Of a stretch of DNA of 64,000 nt, positions 8,695-18,624 are shown in pieces. Origin of the DNA: Calothrix sp. PCC 7507 (GTDB lineage Bacteria > Cyanobacteriota > Cyanobacteriia > Cyanobacteriales > Nostocaceae); NCBI RefSeq assembly GCF_000316575.1, contig NC_019682.1, positions 496,001-560,000 of the forward strand, given 5' to 3'. The notes below the pieces were generated by a model. It saw only the letters and a list, made by a program, of their open reading frames with translations, was not told where the DNA came from and did not search any database. Position 1 is the first letter of the stretch. Each line of letters starts with the position of its first letter. Made by a program: the position numbers and the translations under genes.

Positions 8695-9456
8695 CTAAAG
8701 AATAGTCAGCACGCACAGAAATAGGGCTTCAGTCCACTCTACGACCGCGCCGTAGGTGTCTCCTGTATGTCCGCCTAGTTTGTGGTTGAACCAGGCACCT
8801 GTTAAAGTGGCGATCGCACTTCCTGCGAATATCATTCCCATTGCTAAAAATAGGCGCTGGCTATTTAGCAAAAAACCTAAACCACTCAAACCAAACAACA
8901 GCAGCAGTCCCGGTAATAAATCCTGATAGGAACGAATGGCTTGTTTGTGCAATGCGCCTTTGCCAGTTGGTTTCAAGTAAGGATATCGGGCGATCGCTAG
9001 CTGTTGTCCCCAGCGTCCCCACCCACAAGCCGCCATTAACACTAACCAACGATTTTCCCCTATATCAGTTAATGCCGTAGTTTTTAGTAAAATTAAGGCG
9101 ATCGCTGCCATTGCTCCAAATGCACCAGTCGCACTATCTGCCATCACTTCTAGTCGCCGTTTTGGGTCGCCTACTGCCAAGCCGTCGGCAGTATCCATTG
9201 TGCCATCTAAGTGTAGTCCTCCAGTTATGCCCATCCAAATACTTATTACCAAAGCACTACGGGTTAGCACTGGCATACCCAAATAATTCATCCCCTCATC
9301 GCATAGCCCTAAAATTCCCCCAATCATCAGTCCTACAAGTGGAGCAAGCTGTGCCACCTGACCAAATTCTAAATCGTGTACATAGGGCATGGGAATACTG
9401 CTGTAAAATATAATACTTGCAATCAACCTTTTCCACCACTGATGCTGCTTCGTCAT
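8695..9456 (-). CDS. cobS: Adenosylcobinamide-GDP ribazoletransferase CobS
   Basis: CobS is the integral membrane enzyme that joins adenosylcobinamide-GDP and alpha-ribazole in the last steps of cobalamin synthesis. The 253-residue product shows the family features: FYSSIPMP near the N-terminus, [15 protein letters not shown] (the acidic active-site region), [11 protein letters not shown], several helices, and [12 protein letters not shown] near the end. I start at ATG 9456 (MTKQHQWWK) rather than 19 codons upstream because the extension is not family-like. No cobalamin riboswitch was visible upstream. Confidence 0.92.
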   Translation of the reverse strand: MTKQHQWWKRLIASIIFYSSIPMPYVHDLEFGQVAQLAPLVGLMIGGILGLCDEGMNYLGMPVLTRSALVISIWMGITGGLHLDGTMDTADGLAVGDPKRRLEVMADSATGAFGAMAAIALILLKTTALTDIGENRWLVLMAACGWGRWGQQLAIARYPYLKPTGKGALHKQAIRSYQDLLPGLLLLFGLSGLGFLLNSQRLFLAMGMIFAGSAIATLTGAWFNHKLGGHTGDTYGAVVEWTEALFLCVLTIL

Positions 9457-9816
9457 ATTAGTTACAATTATCAAAAAACTGTTTGCAAAATGACGTTTAT
9501 AATTCCCGCACAAGAAGCAGCAGAAGATTTTAAAGCTTTAGATAAGATTTATTCTGCGTCCAGATTCATGCAAAAAATTTTGTTATGCTTATCTAAGTGA
9601 TGAATGTATATAATAGTATCCTTTTTTACAAAATTCCATTAATTCAGGAAGTAAAAATTGCATTAGAAAAGGCTTTGTTTTGTATTCTTGAGCTAACAAC
9701 TGATTCCAGGTTATTAGACGATCGCCCTACAAAATTGATATTTTTTTAAATGTAGGGAGTTCGCCTAGCTGTAAAGCTTGTGTTGTAACTCACCTTCCCT
9801 CATTCCCCATTTCCTT
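9457..9816. other. Intergenic region without a recognised gene
   Basis: This 360-base stretch separates divergent genes. It holds a short open frame (9490-9600, 36 codons) that I do not recognise, an AT-rich segment, and HIP1-like GATCGCC. I see no RNA gene and no convincing promoter. Confidence 0.4.
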
Positions 9817-10269
9817 ATGAGTCACCATCTACCCGACACCAGGATACCAGCTCCGTGTATTGTGAACACGGGCATTATCGTGAATAAGCTCGACATGCGC
9901 CGATTACTGGCTGATTTAGGTCGAGTCCACTACATCTACACCCAAGAAAGCCAGTTACTCAGTGAGGGTGATGGGGATGTGATGGAAGTCTTCGCCAACT
10001 CACAACGGTCTACACTAGTTGCGAACAATGCGCTTTATTTGAATCTTCATAGTTTTGATTACCTAGAACTGAAACAGTCTCCGCAACAACAAACCTACTT
10101 TGATCTGATGCAAGAAGGCGTCTGTCTGCGGCTGATTCCCCTTTCCACTCCCTCCCAAGAACGTAGAGATCGCAATTTGAACGTCAGCGCCATAGAAGCG
10201 ATGATGGAGCAAGTACTCTCAGCCAAATGGGATGCGGAATTTGATGATGATACCTCTGATTCGTTCTAA
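9817..10269 (+). CDS. Conserved hypothetical protein
   Basis: From ATG 9817 (MSHHLPDTRIPAP) the product has 150 residues and is soluble and acidic at the end (DAEFDDDTSDSF). It carries CIVNTGIIVNKLDMRRLLADLGRVHYIYTQESQLLSEGDG and a run VFANSQRSTLVANNALYLNLHSFDYLEL. I do not recognise a domain. Codon use and base composition look like neighbouring genes, and it precedes tgt in the same direction with 166 bases of repeats between. An upstream start at 9778 would add 13 residues and looks less likely. Confidence 0.65.
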   Translation: MSHHLPDTRIPAPCIVNTGIIVNKLDMRRLLADLGRVHYIYTQESQLLSEGDGDVMEVFANSQRSTLVANNALYLNLHSFDYLELKQSPQQQTYFDLMQEGVCLRLIPLSTPSQERRDRNLNVSAIEAMMEQVLSAKWDAEFDDDTSDSF

Positions 10270-10423
10270 TATCATTAGTTATTGGTCATTGGTCAAGGGT
10301 CATTTGTAAAGAGTCAACCCTTCGGCTACGCTCAGGGCAAGAGGTCAAGATTTATCAGTAATTTCTCCCCCTGCTCCCTGCTCCCTGTCCTATGCCCCAT
10401 GCCCTATGCCCTATTCCCCATAA

Positions 10424-11539
<1,116 letters not shown>

Positions 11540-11704
11540 ATCATGGAAAATGAGAAACGACTCCCGACTCCCGACAAATAACCAATACCTCGGCTCCGCT
11601 CGGTACAAGTGACAAATGACAAATAACCGATGACCAATACCCAATCCATGTTACGATACATCTCAATTATGAATGCTGTGTTGGATAGGTGGATTTAAAC
11701 AAAC

Positions 11705-11842
11705 ATGGAAGCAGCACTTTTATTAGCAAAACTGCCCGAAGCTTACCAAATCTTTGACCCTTTGGTAGACGTTCTGCCAATTATTCCGGTCTTCTTCTTG
11801 TTGCTAGCTTTTGTTTGGCAAGCAGCTGTGGGTTTTAGGTAA
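11705..11842 (+). CDS. psbK: Photosystem II reaction centre protein PsbK
   Basis: This 45-residue frame reads [20 protein letters not shown], followed by [20 protein letters not shown] and a short positively charged end. It is PsbK, a single-helix PSII subunit near CP43. The segment KLPEAY marks the start of the mature protein after a short leader, and the helix spans about residues 25-43. It lies downstream of tgt and is followed by a strong terminator, so it has its own transcription end. Confidence 0.96.
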   Translation: MEAALLLAKLPEAYQIFDPLVDVLPIIPVFFLLLAFVWQAAVGFR

Positions 11843-11864
11843 GCCAGTCTATTGACTATCTCCT

Positions 11865-11894
11865 GGACAGGTATCTCACCTGTCCTATTTTTTT
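11865..11894 (+). terminator. Intrinsic terminator after psbK
   Basis: GGACAGGT pairs with ACCTGTCC across a five-base loop and is followed by ATTTTTTT. It lies 22 bases after the psbK stop codon. Confidence 0.85.
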
Positions 11895-12025
11895 GTCACA
11901 TCAACTTCTCAAAACTTGATACTTCTTCATATTTTGTAATAACTTAATATAAGAAAGTAATACGGTATATCAAACCATGTAAACACAAAGCTGTAAGCCA
12001 CACTTACAGTTAAGGAGGAATCAAT

Positions 12026-12322
12026 ATGGGTAATATCAAATTCGTTAAAGAAAATAAAGAAATCATCGCTGCAGACGGGGCTAACCTCCGGCTCAAAGCA
12101 ATACAAAATGGCATTGACATTTATACAATATTTGGCAAGATGACGAATTGCGGTGGCTACGGACAGTGTGGCACTTGCATCGTGGAAGTAGTCGAAGGGA
12201 TAGACAATCTTTCTCCCCGCACAGATGTAGAGAACAAGAAGTTGAAAAAAAAGCCTGAAAATTACCGCCTTGCTTGCCAAACTTTAGTAAATGGGCCAGT
12301 TAGCGTGGTAACGAAGCCTTAA
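12026..12322 (+). CDS. 2Fe-2S ferredoxin
   Basis: The 98-residue protein is a soluble 2Fe-2S ferredoxin. The cluster Cys pattern is visible in [15 protein letters not shown] (residues 42, 48 and 51), with the last Cys in RLACQTLV. The spacing C-x5-C-x2-C is of the vertebrate/adrenodoxin-like or IscFd-like type rather than the plant photosynthetic C-x4-C-x2-C type. The electron partner is unknown. A very good ribosome binding site (AAGGAGG) lies 8 bases before ATG 12026. It sits between psbK and psbM, suggesting a thylakoid link, but that is inference. Confidence 0.88.
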   Translation: MGNIKFVKENKEIIAADGANLRLKAIQNGIDIYTIFGKMTNCGGYGQCGTCIVEVVEGIDNLSPRTDVENKKLKKKPENYRLACQTLVNGPVSVVTKP

Positions 12323-12485
12323 GCATTTGAGTTCAGCGGTCATGGCTGGCAATTGCATCTAGCCAAGCACTAAAAGGACTGCCAGTATTGAGTTGCCTCT
12401 TTTTGAATTGTGAATTGATAAACTCTGTCATCGATGATGCTATTCTAATGTTGTTGACTGGAAATTTAAGAGAGGCTTTATTGCC

Positions 12486-12602
12486 ATGCAAGTTAATGAC
12501 CTAGGGTTCGTAGCGAGCATTCTGTTCGTACTAGTTCCCTCTGTGTTTTTGTTAATTCTGTACATTCAAACTGCCAGCCGCGAAGGTAAAAAAGATAGTT
12601 AA
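12486..12602 (+). CDS. psbM: Photosystem II protein PsbM
   Basis: This 38-residue frame begins [20 protein letters not shown] and ends with a charged tail SREGKKDS. This matches PsbM, a one-helix PSII subunit at the dimer interface. The hydrophobic helix covers residues about 6-28. It is followed within 20 bases by a terminator hairpin, so the transcript ends here. Confidence 0.96.
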   Translation: MQVNDLGFVASILFVLVPSVFLLILYIQTASREGKKDS

Positions 12603-12620
12603 TACGTTGTCTATAAAATA

Positions 12621-12653
12621 AAAACCCCTACACTCTTCGTGCAGGGGTTTTTC
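12621..12653 (+). terminator. Intrinsic terminator after psbM
   Basis: AAAACCCCT pairs with AGGGGTTTT around a short loop with CTTCG and ends in TTTTT. It serves psbM. Confidence 0.85.
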
Positions 12654-12855
12654 GTTGGTCAACAGCTAAGTTGATTTTGACCAAGAAGAATTCAGGAGCC
12701 AAAATACAGAAAAGGGATGCTGTAGGAGTGGTTGATGAATCTTGCTTTCCAATCGCCGACTTGAAATGCGCGTGAAAAAAGAAAAATTTCCATTTTGAAG
12801 CGAATATCTACCCTGCACTAACATTCTGAATTCTGCCTTCTGACTCCTTCTCATC

Positions 12856-13707
12856 TTAAGCGACTGTACGCGCCAACAATACAGGACAAGTAGCATTGAC
12901 TCGGACGTAATCAGACAAAGATGCACCTATTAGTCTGTCTATATCAACAAAATTCTTGGCCACCGATGGACGACGATCTGGAGAACCCAACAACAATAAG
13001 TCTGTGCTTAACTGCTCCGCCAAACGACAAATTTCTTCACCTGGTTTGCCACTGCTGATGAAACAACGAGTTTGAATTCCCAGTCTTTCTGCTTGTGCAG
13101 CTGCTGCAGCCAAAACAGAATTTTTTTCCGGGGTAATTTCATTGACTTCAGATGATTTACCACGCAAATCTGTAGTCACATTAGCCAAAATTAGCTGACC
13201 ACCCTGAATATCTCTTAGTAAAAATAGAGCTAAATTCAAGCAGTTCTTTGCTGAATCAGAGTTGTCAATTGCCACCATAATGCGCTTAATTCTTTTGACA
13301 TAAATGTCGTCTTTTACCAGCAACATGGGGCGAGAAGACAATTGAAAAACATACTGACTCACGGAGTTTGATAAAATCGATTGCAGTCGCTTGAGTCCGC
13401 GTGAACCCATGATAATTAAGTCAGCATCAATTTCATCAGCTACCTGGCAAACCACACTTTTGGGATCGCCTTGCCGTAAAATTGAAGAAACTTGACTCGG
13501 ATCTAAGTTCAAAGACTGAATTGCATTAGCCAAGATTTTGCCGCCTTCTTCCCACTTCTCTGTCATGGCAGTAGCGTTAGATTGAGCGGGAACAACGTGC
13601 AAAACTGTAACTTTTGCAGACTGGATTGATGGCACTTCTTTCAATGTTTTGAGCATCTCTTCTGCGTGCCCTAATCCAGAGACAGCCAGCAAAATTCTCT
13701 CTATCAT
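12856..13707 (-). CDS. Tandem universal stress protein (UspA family)
   Basis: The 283-residue protein has two Usp domains, about 1-147 and 150-283. The first starts MIERILLAVSGLGHAEEML and ends with an ATP-loop-like IIMGSRGLKRLQSILSNS, where the final Gly of the classical G-2x-G-9x-G(S/T) pattern is replaced by Asn. The second starts KRIMVAIDNSDSAKNCL and has a degenerate loop (LLGSPDRRPSVAKN). ATP binding is therefore uncertain. Such tandem proteins respond to stress in many bacteria. The 148 bases after the stop (towards psbM) contain no gene. Confidence 0.88.
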   Translation of the reverse strand: MIERILLAVSGLGHAEEMLKTLKEVPSIQSAKVTVLHVVPAQSNATAMTEKWEEGGKILANAIQSLNLDPSQVSSILRQGDPKSVVCQVADEIDADLIIMGSRGLKRLQSILSNSVSQYVFQLSSRPMLLVKDDIYVKRIKRIMVAIDNSDSAKNCLNLALFLLRDIQGGQLILANVTTDLRGKSSEVNEITPEKNSVLAAAAAQAERLGIQTRCFISSGKPGEEICRLAEQLSTDLLLLGSPDRRPSVAKNFVDIDRLIGASLSDYVRVNATCPVLLARTVA

Positions 13708-14127
13708 CTTACGTCTTGTTGTTAAGGTTGCTTTGGTTTTTGCTCTTACGAATTAGCTCGGCCAGGATTTTTGCTACCTTGCTGAACAACCTAGTAAGTC
13801 ATGCCGCACAAATTAACTTCATAGTTGATAGTCAATACTTTACTAATTAGAAGCATTGAAATATAAAGTTTATTTGCACTTAGTTACTTAAGATTTTCAA
13901 CTAGGCTTCGATGATTAAGCATACTCTCAATTTAGCCTGCTCAACTTAATGAATTATGATATTAGTTATTATTTTTAATCTATGTTAACCTTTGTTCATT
14001 AAAGGTTAGTTAAGTATTGCAAAGAAGCACTAGAAAAAGTAGGTTGATTATATCAGTTTTAGAGTTTGTTTCTAAATTTTTAGGAAATTTTAAAGATAAA
14101 TTATTGTGTATTTATAGATTGTTTATG

Positions 14128-14173
14128 ATGTTCAGATTCCCGACTTCTATAAGAAGTGGGGGATCTCGCAGCC
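14128..14173. repeat. Short palindromic repeat (GTTCAGAT-CCCGACTT type), copy 1
   Basis: The sequence GATGTTCAGATTCCCGACTT, a short spacer, then AAGTGGGGGATCTCGCAGCCC can fold into a hairpin. A close copy lies at 19601-19651. The rest of the 13708-14395 gap is AT-rich and carries no gene that I can support. Confidence 0.65.
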
Positions 14174-14348
14174 CAACAAAACAGCCATTGTCTCAACGCC
14201 ACACATAAAGCCTGTTTTACTCCTGAATTCTGCCGTATCAGGATTTGAGCTACTCTGTCTATACTTAGTGCGACTTTCAGGATTGAGGTAGCAAGTGTAA
14301 CTGGTGGCGATCGCATAATCAATCGCTGTCGGCTGACGATCACAAATT

Positions 14349-14368
14349 AATGTATTTAGTAATACATT
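14349..14368. promoter_or_regulatory. Inverted repeat upstream of the MerR gene (possible operator)
   Basis: AATGTATT and AATACATT are perfect 8-base inverted arms separated by TAGT, 30 to 50 bases before the merR start. MerR proteins commonly bind such dyads in their own promoters. The binding is inference. Confidence 0.45.
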
Positions 14369-14401
14369 TGGCTGTCACAAGTCTTCTGTAAAATAGTGAT
14401 T

Positions 14402-14842
14402 ATGCAGGAGATATATTTTACAAGTAAGGAAGCGGCAGAAATTACTGGCTGTACTCTCCGCCAGTTGCAGTATTGGCGAGATAAGGGTGTCTTAACCCCT
14501 GGTATCAGTGATGTGGGCAATGGGCGTACTATTTATTACTCCCAGTCTAGTTTGGTAGAACTGGCAGCAATGGTATATTGGCTGTCTGTGGGTTTAAGCC
14601 TAGATCTGGCTTGTGAAACTCTCAAAAATCTGAAATACGCAGAACCAGATTTGTTTATTTCGGGTAAAGGTAAGCGTTTTATGCTGTTACAGGAAACACC
14701 GGAGACAGCACTTACCCTTGTCGAATATGACAGAGAAAGGGCGATCGCATTTCTCGACGCAGGTAAACCTGTGATTCCCGTATGGCTAGATGTGATTTAT
14801 CACCAGTTGTTGCAGAAGTTGGAAAAGCAAGCTGTTAAATAA
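14402..14842 (+). CDS. MerR family transcriptional regulator
   Basis: From ATG 14402 the product has 146 residues. The N-terminal helix-turn-helix is clear: YFTSKEAAEITGCTLRQLQYW, RDKGVLTPG, then the wing with RTIYYSQSSLVELAAM. The C-terminal part (about 75-146) lacks the Cys or His set of metal-sensing MerR proteins and contains KGKRFMLLQETPETALTLVEYD. The ligand is unknown. A GTG two codons upstream (14396) could also start it. A perfect dyad at 14349-14368 may be its operator. Confidence 0.85.
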   Translation: MQEIYFTSKEAAEITGCTLRQLQYWRDKGVLTPGISDVGNGRTIYYSQSSLVELAAMVYWLSVGLSLDLACETLKNLKYAEPDLFISGKGKRFMLLQETPETALTLVEYDRERAIAFLDAGKPVIPVWLDVIYHQLLQKLEKQAVK

Positions 14843-14883
14843 AAGAGGTAGTCAGGGGAGACGCGATGAATGGCGTACAAGAG

Positions 14884-16113
14884 TTATTTGGTATTGTTTC
14901 TTTGAAAAAATCGACGACGCTGACGCTGATTGTCGGGATTGGGCGATCGCAATGGTACAACTTCTGCTTCATTACTTTCTCGTGCTACTCGAATCAGCAA
15001 CCCTGCAGATACTAAACTGGCAATCATGGAATTACCACCGTAACTAAACATGGGTAAGGGTAAGCCTGTAGTTGGCAGAGATCCTGTGGCGACTCCAATA
15101 TGCAGCAATGATTGTCCTACCATCAAAATCATCACACCGATCGCTACTAGTCGATTTACCGGAGTTTTCGCCCTCAGTGCCACAACTAAAGCCAGGGTGG
15201 CGAATATGGCTAGCAATACTAACAACACTACACCACCAATAAAGCCAAATTCTTCGGCAAATACCGCAAAAATGAAGTCTGTGTCTTGAATTGGGAGATA
15301 AAATAGTTTTTGTTGAGAAAAACCAAACCCAGAACCCCAAGTTTCACCGGAACCAACGGCGAGTAAACTTTGCACTAGCTGATAGCCATCTCCTGTAGCG
15401 TCAGCCCAAGGATTGAGGAAGGACATCACACGTTTGCGCTGATATTCTTTGATACTAATACTGAGTACGGCTAATAGCACTCCACCAAATGCGGTTCCTC
15501 CCAGATACTTATAAGGTAGCCCAGCAGCTAGGGCAATTAGCCAAATAGTCATACCACAAAGTGCGGTTGTACTCAAGTTAGGTTGGGCGAGAATTCCTAA
15601 AAGTACAAGACCAAAAATTCCTAACCAAGTCAAGCGTATTCGCCAACTCACTCGTTCCCATTGACCAAAAAGCCTAGCACTTTGCAGTACCAAAAAGGGT
15701 TTAATCAATTCTGAAGGTTGAATTGGAATTGGCCCAATGGCTATCCAGCGCGCTGCGTCAAAGGCTTTTTTCCCTAATCCGGGGATGAGGGTGACGAAAA
15801 TTAACAGCAAAAACAGAATCAAAAACCAATGGGATATCCCTAAAATTTTCCGCAAGGGGAGATTAACAATAATGTTGAAAATAACTAAAGAAACTAAGAC
15901 CCAAATGATTTGACGTTTAAAGTAGTACAGCCCATCATGCTGGCGTGCATCAGCAACGGGATAAGATGCTGAAAACAGCATGATTAAGCCCACAAATAGC
16001 CAAATAAATGTTAACCAGCGCAATAATCGCGCTTCTAAAGCCCAGCTGGAGACGGAATGATCAAAAATTGGGATGATGCGGCGTAGATTCGTGAATACAT
16101 TTAATTTTCCCAT
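14884..16113 (-). CDS. ftsW: Cell division protein FtsW (SEDS family)
   Basis: FtsW is the SEDS glycosyltransferase that polymerises septal peptidoglycan with its cognate class b PBP. The 409-residue protein has about ten membrane helices, with family motifs ARWIAIGPIPIQPSELIKPF, QPNLSTTALCG, GDGYQLVQSLLAVGSGETWGSGFG, TDFIFAVFAEEFG and the C-terminal GLPLPMFSYGGNSMIASL. The conserved catalytic-type Asp/Glu region IQDTDFIFA-EEFG is intact. The N-terminus has a short cytoplasmic extension. The basic tail ends RRRFFQRNNTK. RodA is the alternative; the LPTTGLPLPMFSYGG form favours FtsW. Confidence 0.88.
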   Translation of the reverse strand: MGKLNVFTNLRRIIPIFDHSVSSWALEARLLRWLTFIWLFVGLIMLFSASYPVADARQHDGLYYFKRQIIWVLVSLVIFNIIVNLPLRKILGISHWFLILFLLLIFVTLIPGLGKKAFDAARWIAIGPIPIQPSELIKPFLVLQSARLFGQWERVSWRIRLTWLGIFGLVLLGILAQPNLSTTALCGMTIWLIALAAGLPYKYLGGTAFGGVLLAVLSISIKEYQRKRVMSFLNPWADATGDGYQLVQSLLAVGSGETWGSGFGFSQQKLFYLPIQDTDFIFAVFAEEFGFIGGVVLLVLLAIFATLALVVALRAKTPVNRLVAIGVMILMVGQSLLHIGVATGSLPTTGLPLPMFSYGGNSMIASLVSAGLLIRVARESNEAEVVPLRSPNPDNQRQRRRFFQRNNTK

Positions 16114-16142
16114 GTTGGAGGAGTAGGGGGATTGGGGACTGC

Positions 16143-16161
16143 ACTTCGACTTCGCTCAGTG
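16143..16161. repeat. CTTCGAC-CGCTCAGT dispersed repeat
   Basis: ACTTCGACTTCGCTCAGTG belongs to a short dispersed repeat found also near 2769, 8661, 10318, 17128 and 53625. It lies in the gap upstream of ftsW. Confidence 0.55.
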
Positions 16162-16196
16162 TCCAGGGACTGGGGATTACTGATAACTGTTAACTG

Positions 16197-17243
16197 TTAA
16201 CTGTTCACTGATTTAATCTGATGTACTGCTTGTATAGCACCGTTAATATAAGATGGCAAAGATAGGTGTTTGTGTGGTTCGATTTGATCTAACAATTTTC
16301 TAACAGTGATGTAGATGTCTCGCAAGTTGTTTTCTGATATGGGATCGTCAATATTCTGCACCCAATAACTTTTACAAGCTCGTTTTTTTTGGCGATCGTA
16401 CAATCTGGGAAAAGCCAACGCTACCAAAGGTACACCCACGGCAGCACATTCGTAAACCGTGTTATAACCCGCACCTCCGATTACAATATCGGCTGCTGCG
16501 AAACACTCAATTCCCGGATGGTGGGATATCCATAAAGCCTCTGGACAAGCTTGGGGACAAGTAGCAGCTAAAATTCTGACAGCACATTCTGGGAAATTTT
16601 GATGTAGTTGCAGTGCTAGTTGACCGAATAAAGGTAACTCTGAGATGTTACCGCCTGCACAAATCAGGATGGTTTTGATGGATTGGTCAACTTTGAGAAT
16701 GTGCGATCGCATGGTGATTCTATCACTCAATTCCCAGGCATTGCGAATCAGCCAGGGTGCTGTATGTTGCACATTGGGTAAGTCACACAAGGGTAAATCT
16801 TTTCCTTCTCCCGGTACAATCACCATGTCAAAGTTTTCACGCACAAATGACCTTAATTGCTTGGCAGTAATATAACGTGGGTTAATATCGCGATGAATTA
16901 AAATCCGAGGGATGTGGCGTAACTCTGGTAGGATGTCTGCCAACTCACCCCCCAAACCCCTAGGAAATGTATCGATAATTAAGCGATCGCACTCAGTTTC
17001 GCGTAAAATTGCCTGTACTTGCAAACAAGTTGCAGAAAAACCCACGTCTTGAGGAATCGAATGCACTAAGCAATTTTCATTGTCTATTTGTTGTGCATAG
17101 GGACTATTTGTAATAATCTTAACTTTGCTTCGACTACGCTCAGTAACCATTCTTTGAGTTGCGGCAATTCTCCCCAAAGATAAAGCACGAGTTAGATGTC
17201 CCCAGCCGCTACCCAAAGCGTAAATTAACCAGGTGTTTGTCAA
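16197..17243 (-). CDS. MurG-like glycosyltransferase
   Basis: The 348-residue protein has a GT-B fold like MurG and UDP-sugar transferases. The N-terminal loop is YALGSGWGHLTRALSLGR, and the C-terminal half has ILICAGGN and the nucleotide-sugar region DIVIGGAGYNTVYECAAVGVPLVALAFPR. The substrate is unknown; it is not MurG itself since the sugar-binding residues are not recognisable. Residues about 32-40 (VTERSRSKV) are encoded by a copy of the dispersed repeat CTTCGACTACGCTCAGT (17128-17144) lying in frame, which looks like a recent small insertion between two conserved strands. Confidence 0.75.
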   Translation of the reverse strand: MTNTWLIYALGSGWGHLTRALSLGRIAATQRMVTERSRSKVKIITNSPYAQQIDNENCLVHSIPQDVGFSATCLQVQAILRETECDRLIIDTFPRGLGGELADILPELRHIPRILIHRDINPRYITAKQLRSFVRENFDMVIVPGEGKDLPLCDLPNVQHTAPWLIRNAWELSDRITMRSHILKVDQSIKTILICAGGNISELPLFGQLALQLHQNFPECAVRILAATCPQACPEALWISHHPGIECFAAADIVIGGAGYNTVYECAAVGVPLVALAFPRLYDRQKKRACKSYWVQNIDDPISENNLRDIYITVRKLLDQIEPHKHLSLPSYINGAIQAVHQIKSVNS

Positions 17244-17326
17244 TTTTCAATTGTCATTTGTTATTTGTCATCTGTCATTTGTTAAGACTCAATAGTCATC
17301 ACCTATTGCCTATTGCCTATTACCTA

Positions 17327-17938
17327 TTAACTAGCATCCATATTTTTTTCAAAATCACCATCTTTTTCATTTTCTAAACTCTGAGAGTCGGCTTCGGTAA
17401 AGTCTACATTACCTGTTTCTGGGTCATATGAGTAGCGTTCATGATCATCATAATATCTGCTGCCCCAATTGCCAGACCGATAATAACCATATTCTGAATA
17501 ATAGGCGTAATCATGATCGTATGAATCGTTGCAGTGAGGACAGTCTGTTCTGTCGGTGCGTCCACAGGGACGTTTAAACAGGAAGCCTACCATGCGATCG
17601 CACTCCCATGATGCCGCTGTTAAGCTTACCACAATTTCACAGGAGCCGATTTCCAGGCGATCGCCATCTTTGAGGCTACAACTACTCAACTGAACACCAT
17701 TAATTTTTATTCCACTGCTACTATTTTGGTCAGTAATCATTAACTCTTGATTTTGCCAATCAATCAAAGCATGGTAATCTGCTATTAAGTCATCCTGAAT
17801 CACTACTCTGGAAACTCGTTGACCATCACTTTGTTGTGGCATTGCCTGAAATTTTTGCCCAATCGCCACTGGAGTTTCTAATAATGGTTCTCGGCGTTCT
17901 TCTGTGTTGGGTTCTATCCAACTTAATTGAATCTGCAA
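17327..17938 (-). CDS. FHA domain protein with Cys-pair and Tyr-rich tail
   Basis: The 203-residue protein has an FHA-like phosphothreonine-binding domain (about 18-107) with SRVVIQDDLIADYHALI, then NSSSGIKINGVQL and LKDGDRLEIGSCEIVV. The classical GR-x-x-S start is not well kept, so phosphopeptide binding should be tested. Residues 120-140 contain CGRTDRTDCPHC, possibly a small zinc site, followed by a Tyr/Asp-rich disordered tail. It is the last gene of a three-gene operon; only three bases separate it from the lipoprotein gene. A Ser/Thr kinase partner would be expected but none is adjacent. Confidence 0.75.
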   Translation of the reverse strand: MQIQLSWIEPNTEERREPLLETPVAIGQKFQAMPQQSDGQRVSRVVIQDDLIADYHALIDWQNQELMITDQNSSSGIKINGVQLSSCSLKDGDRLEIGSCEIVVSLTAASWECDRMVGFLFKRPCGRTDRTDCPHCNDSYDHDYAYYSEYGYYRSGNWGSRYYDDHERYSYDPETGNVDFTEADSQSLENEKDGDFEKNMDAS

Positions 17939-17941
17939 AGT

Positions 17942-18616
17942 TTACTTTCCTCCTGTTAAGTTTACAGCATAAGCCAGAGCCGCTTGTTGTTCGCGTGTCA
18001 TCACATCAAATCCAAAGCAAGCAAATGCAATGGGTGACAAACCAGATTTTGTGGAAAAAATGGTTTTGTTAGCTGCATCTCTCAAAGAGGTTTTACCTTC
18101 TTTGACTTTCACCTGATAAACTAACTTTTTGTCTGGGCTTTGAATCTCAAAACCATCATCTTGTGCTTTAATTAGATAAATTTCCTTCTTAGCAGTATTC
18201 TGTAATTGATAATTACCATCAGGCTGCTTTTTGAGAATATATAAATCTTGCTTTTGTTCCGGATTTTTCAGCTTCCAGGAGTCTTTTTCTGTCACCACAT
18301 AACCCAGAACTTTATCCGAGGAGTTTTTAATTTTAATCTGACTTGGTTTATCTGTTTTAATTTTAGCTAACTCTTGATTTTTACCATCAACTAATTTAGC
18401 CCCATCTGCTTGCTGTTTGAGAGCAAATAAATCAGAACCACCGTCAGTTTTAAATTTGATTTTCTCTGTCTTCGCAGCAACATCATTATTAGCTGGTGCT
18501 GTTTGTGAAACTTTGGGCGCTGGTGAATCTGTTACAGATTTAGCATTACTATTGCAGCCGAAGTTAGAAGCGATTAAAAAAAATAACAACAAACTTTGTA
18601 AAATCGCTATTTTCAT
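17942..18616 (-). CDS. Predicted lipoprotein with internal beta repeats
   Basis: The 224-residue protein has a short signal peptide with a lipobox-like SNFGC (Cys21) and a Ser/Pro/Thr linker. It then has repeated segments of about 25-40 residues that pair Lys-rich strands with D/G turns, such as LFALKQQADGAKLVDGKNQE, LYILKKQPDGNYQLQNTAKK and IYLIKAQDDGFEIQSPDKK. The last 45 residues are hydrophobic (SPIAFACFGFDVMTREQQAAL). I do not recognise a named family. It is middle gene of the operon with a membrane protein (8 bases upstream) and an FHA protein (3 bases downstream). Confidence 0.65.
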   Translation of the reverse strand: MKIAILQSLLLFFLIASNFGCNSNAKSVTDSPAPKVSQTAPANNDVAAKTEKIKFKTDGGSDLFALKQQADGAKLVDGKNQELAKIKTDKPSQIKIKNSSDKVLGYVVTEKDSWKLKNPEQKQDLYILKKQPDGNYQLQNTAKKEIYLIKAQDDGFEIQSPDKKLVYQVKVKEGKTSLRDAANKTIFSTKSGLSPIAFACFGFDVMTREQQAALAYAVNLTGGK

Positions 18617-18624
18617 ATTTTTAA

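Noticed and set aside
9490-9600. 36-codon open frame between cobS and the next gene
   Set aside because: No recognisable features; gene status cannot be supported.
8600-9600. Cobalamin riboswitch near cobS
   Set aside because: No B12-box-like conserved segment was found upstream of the cobS start.
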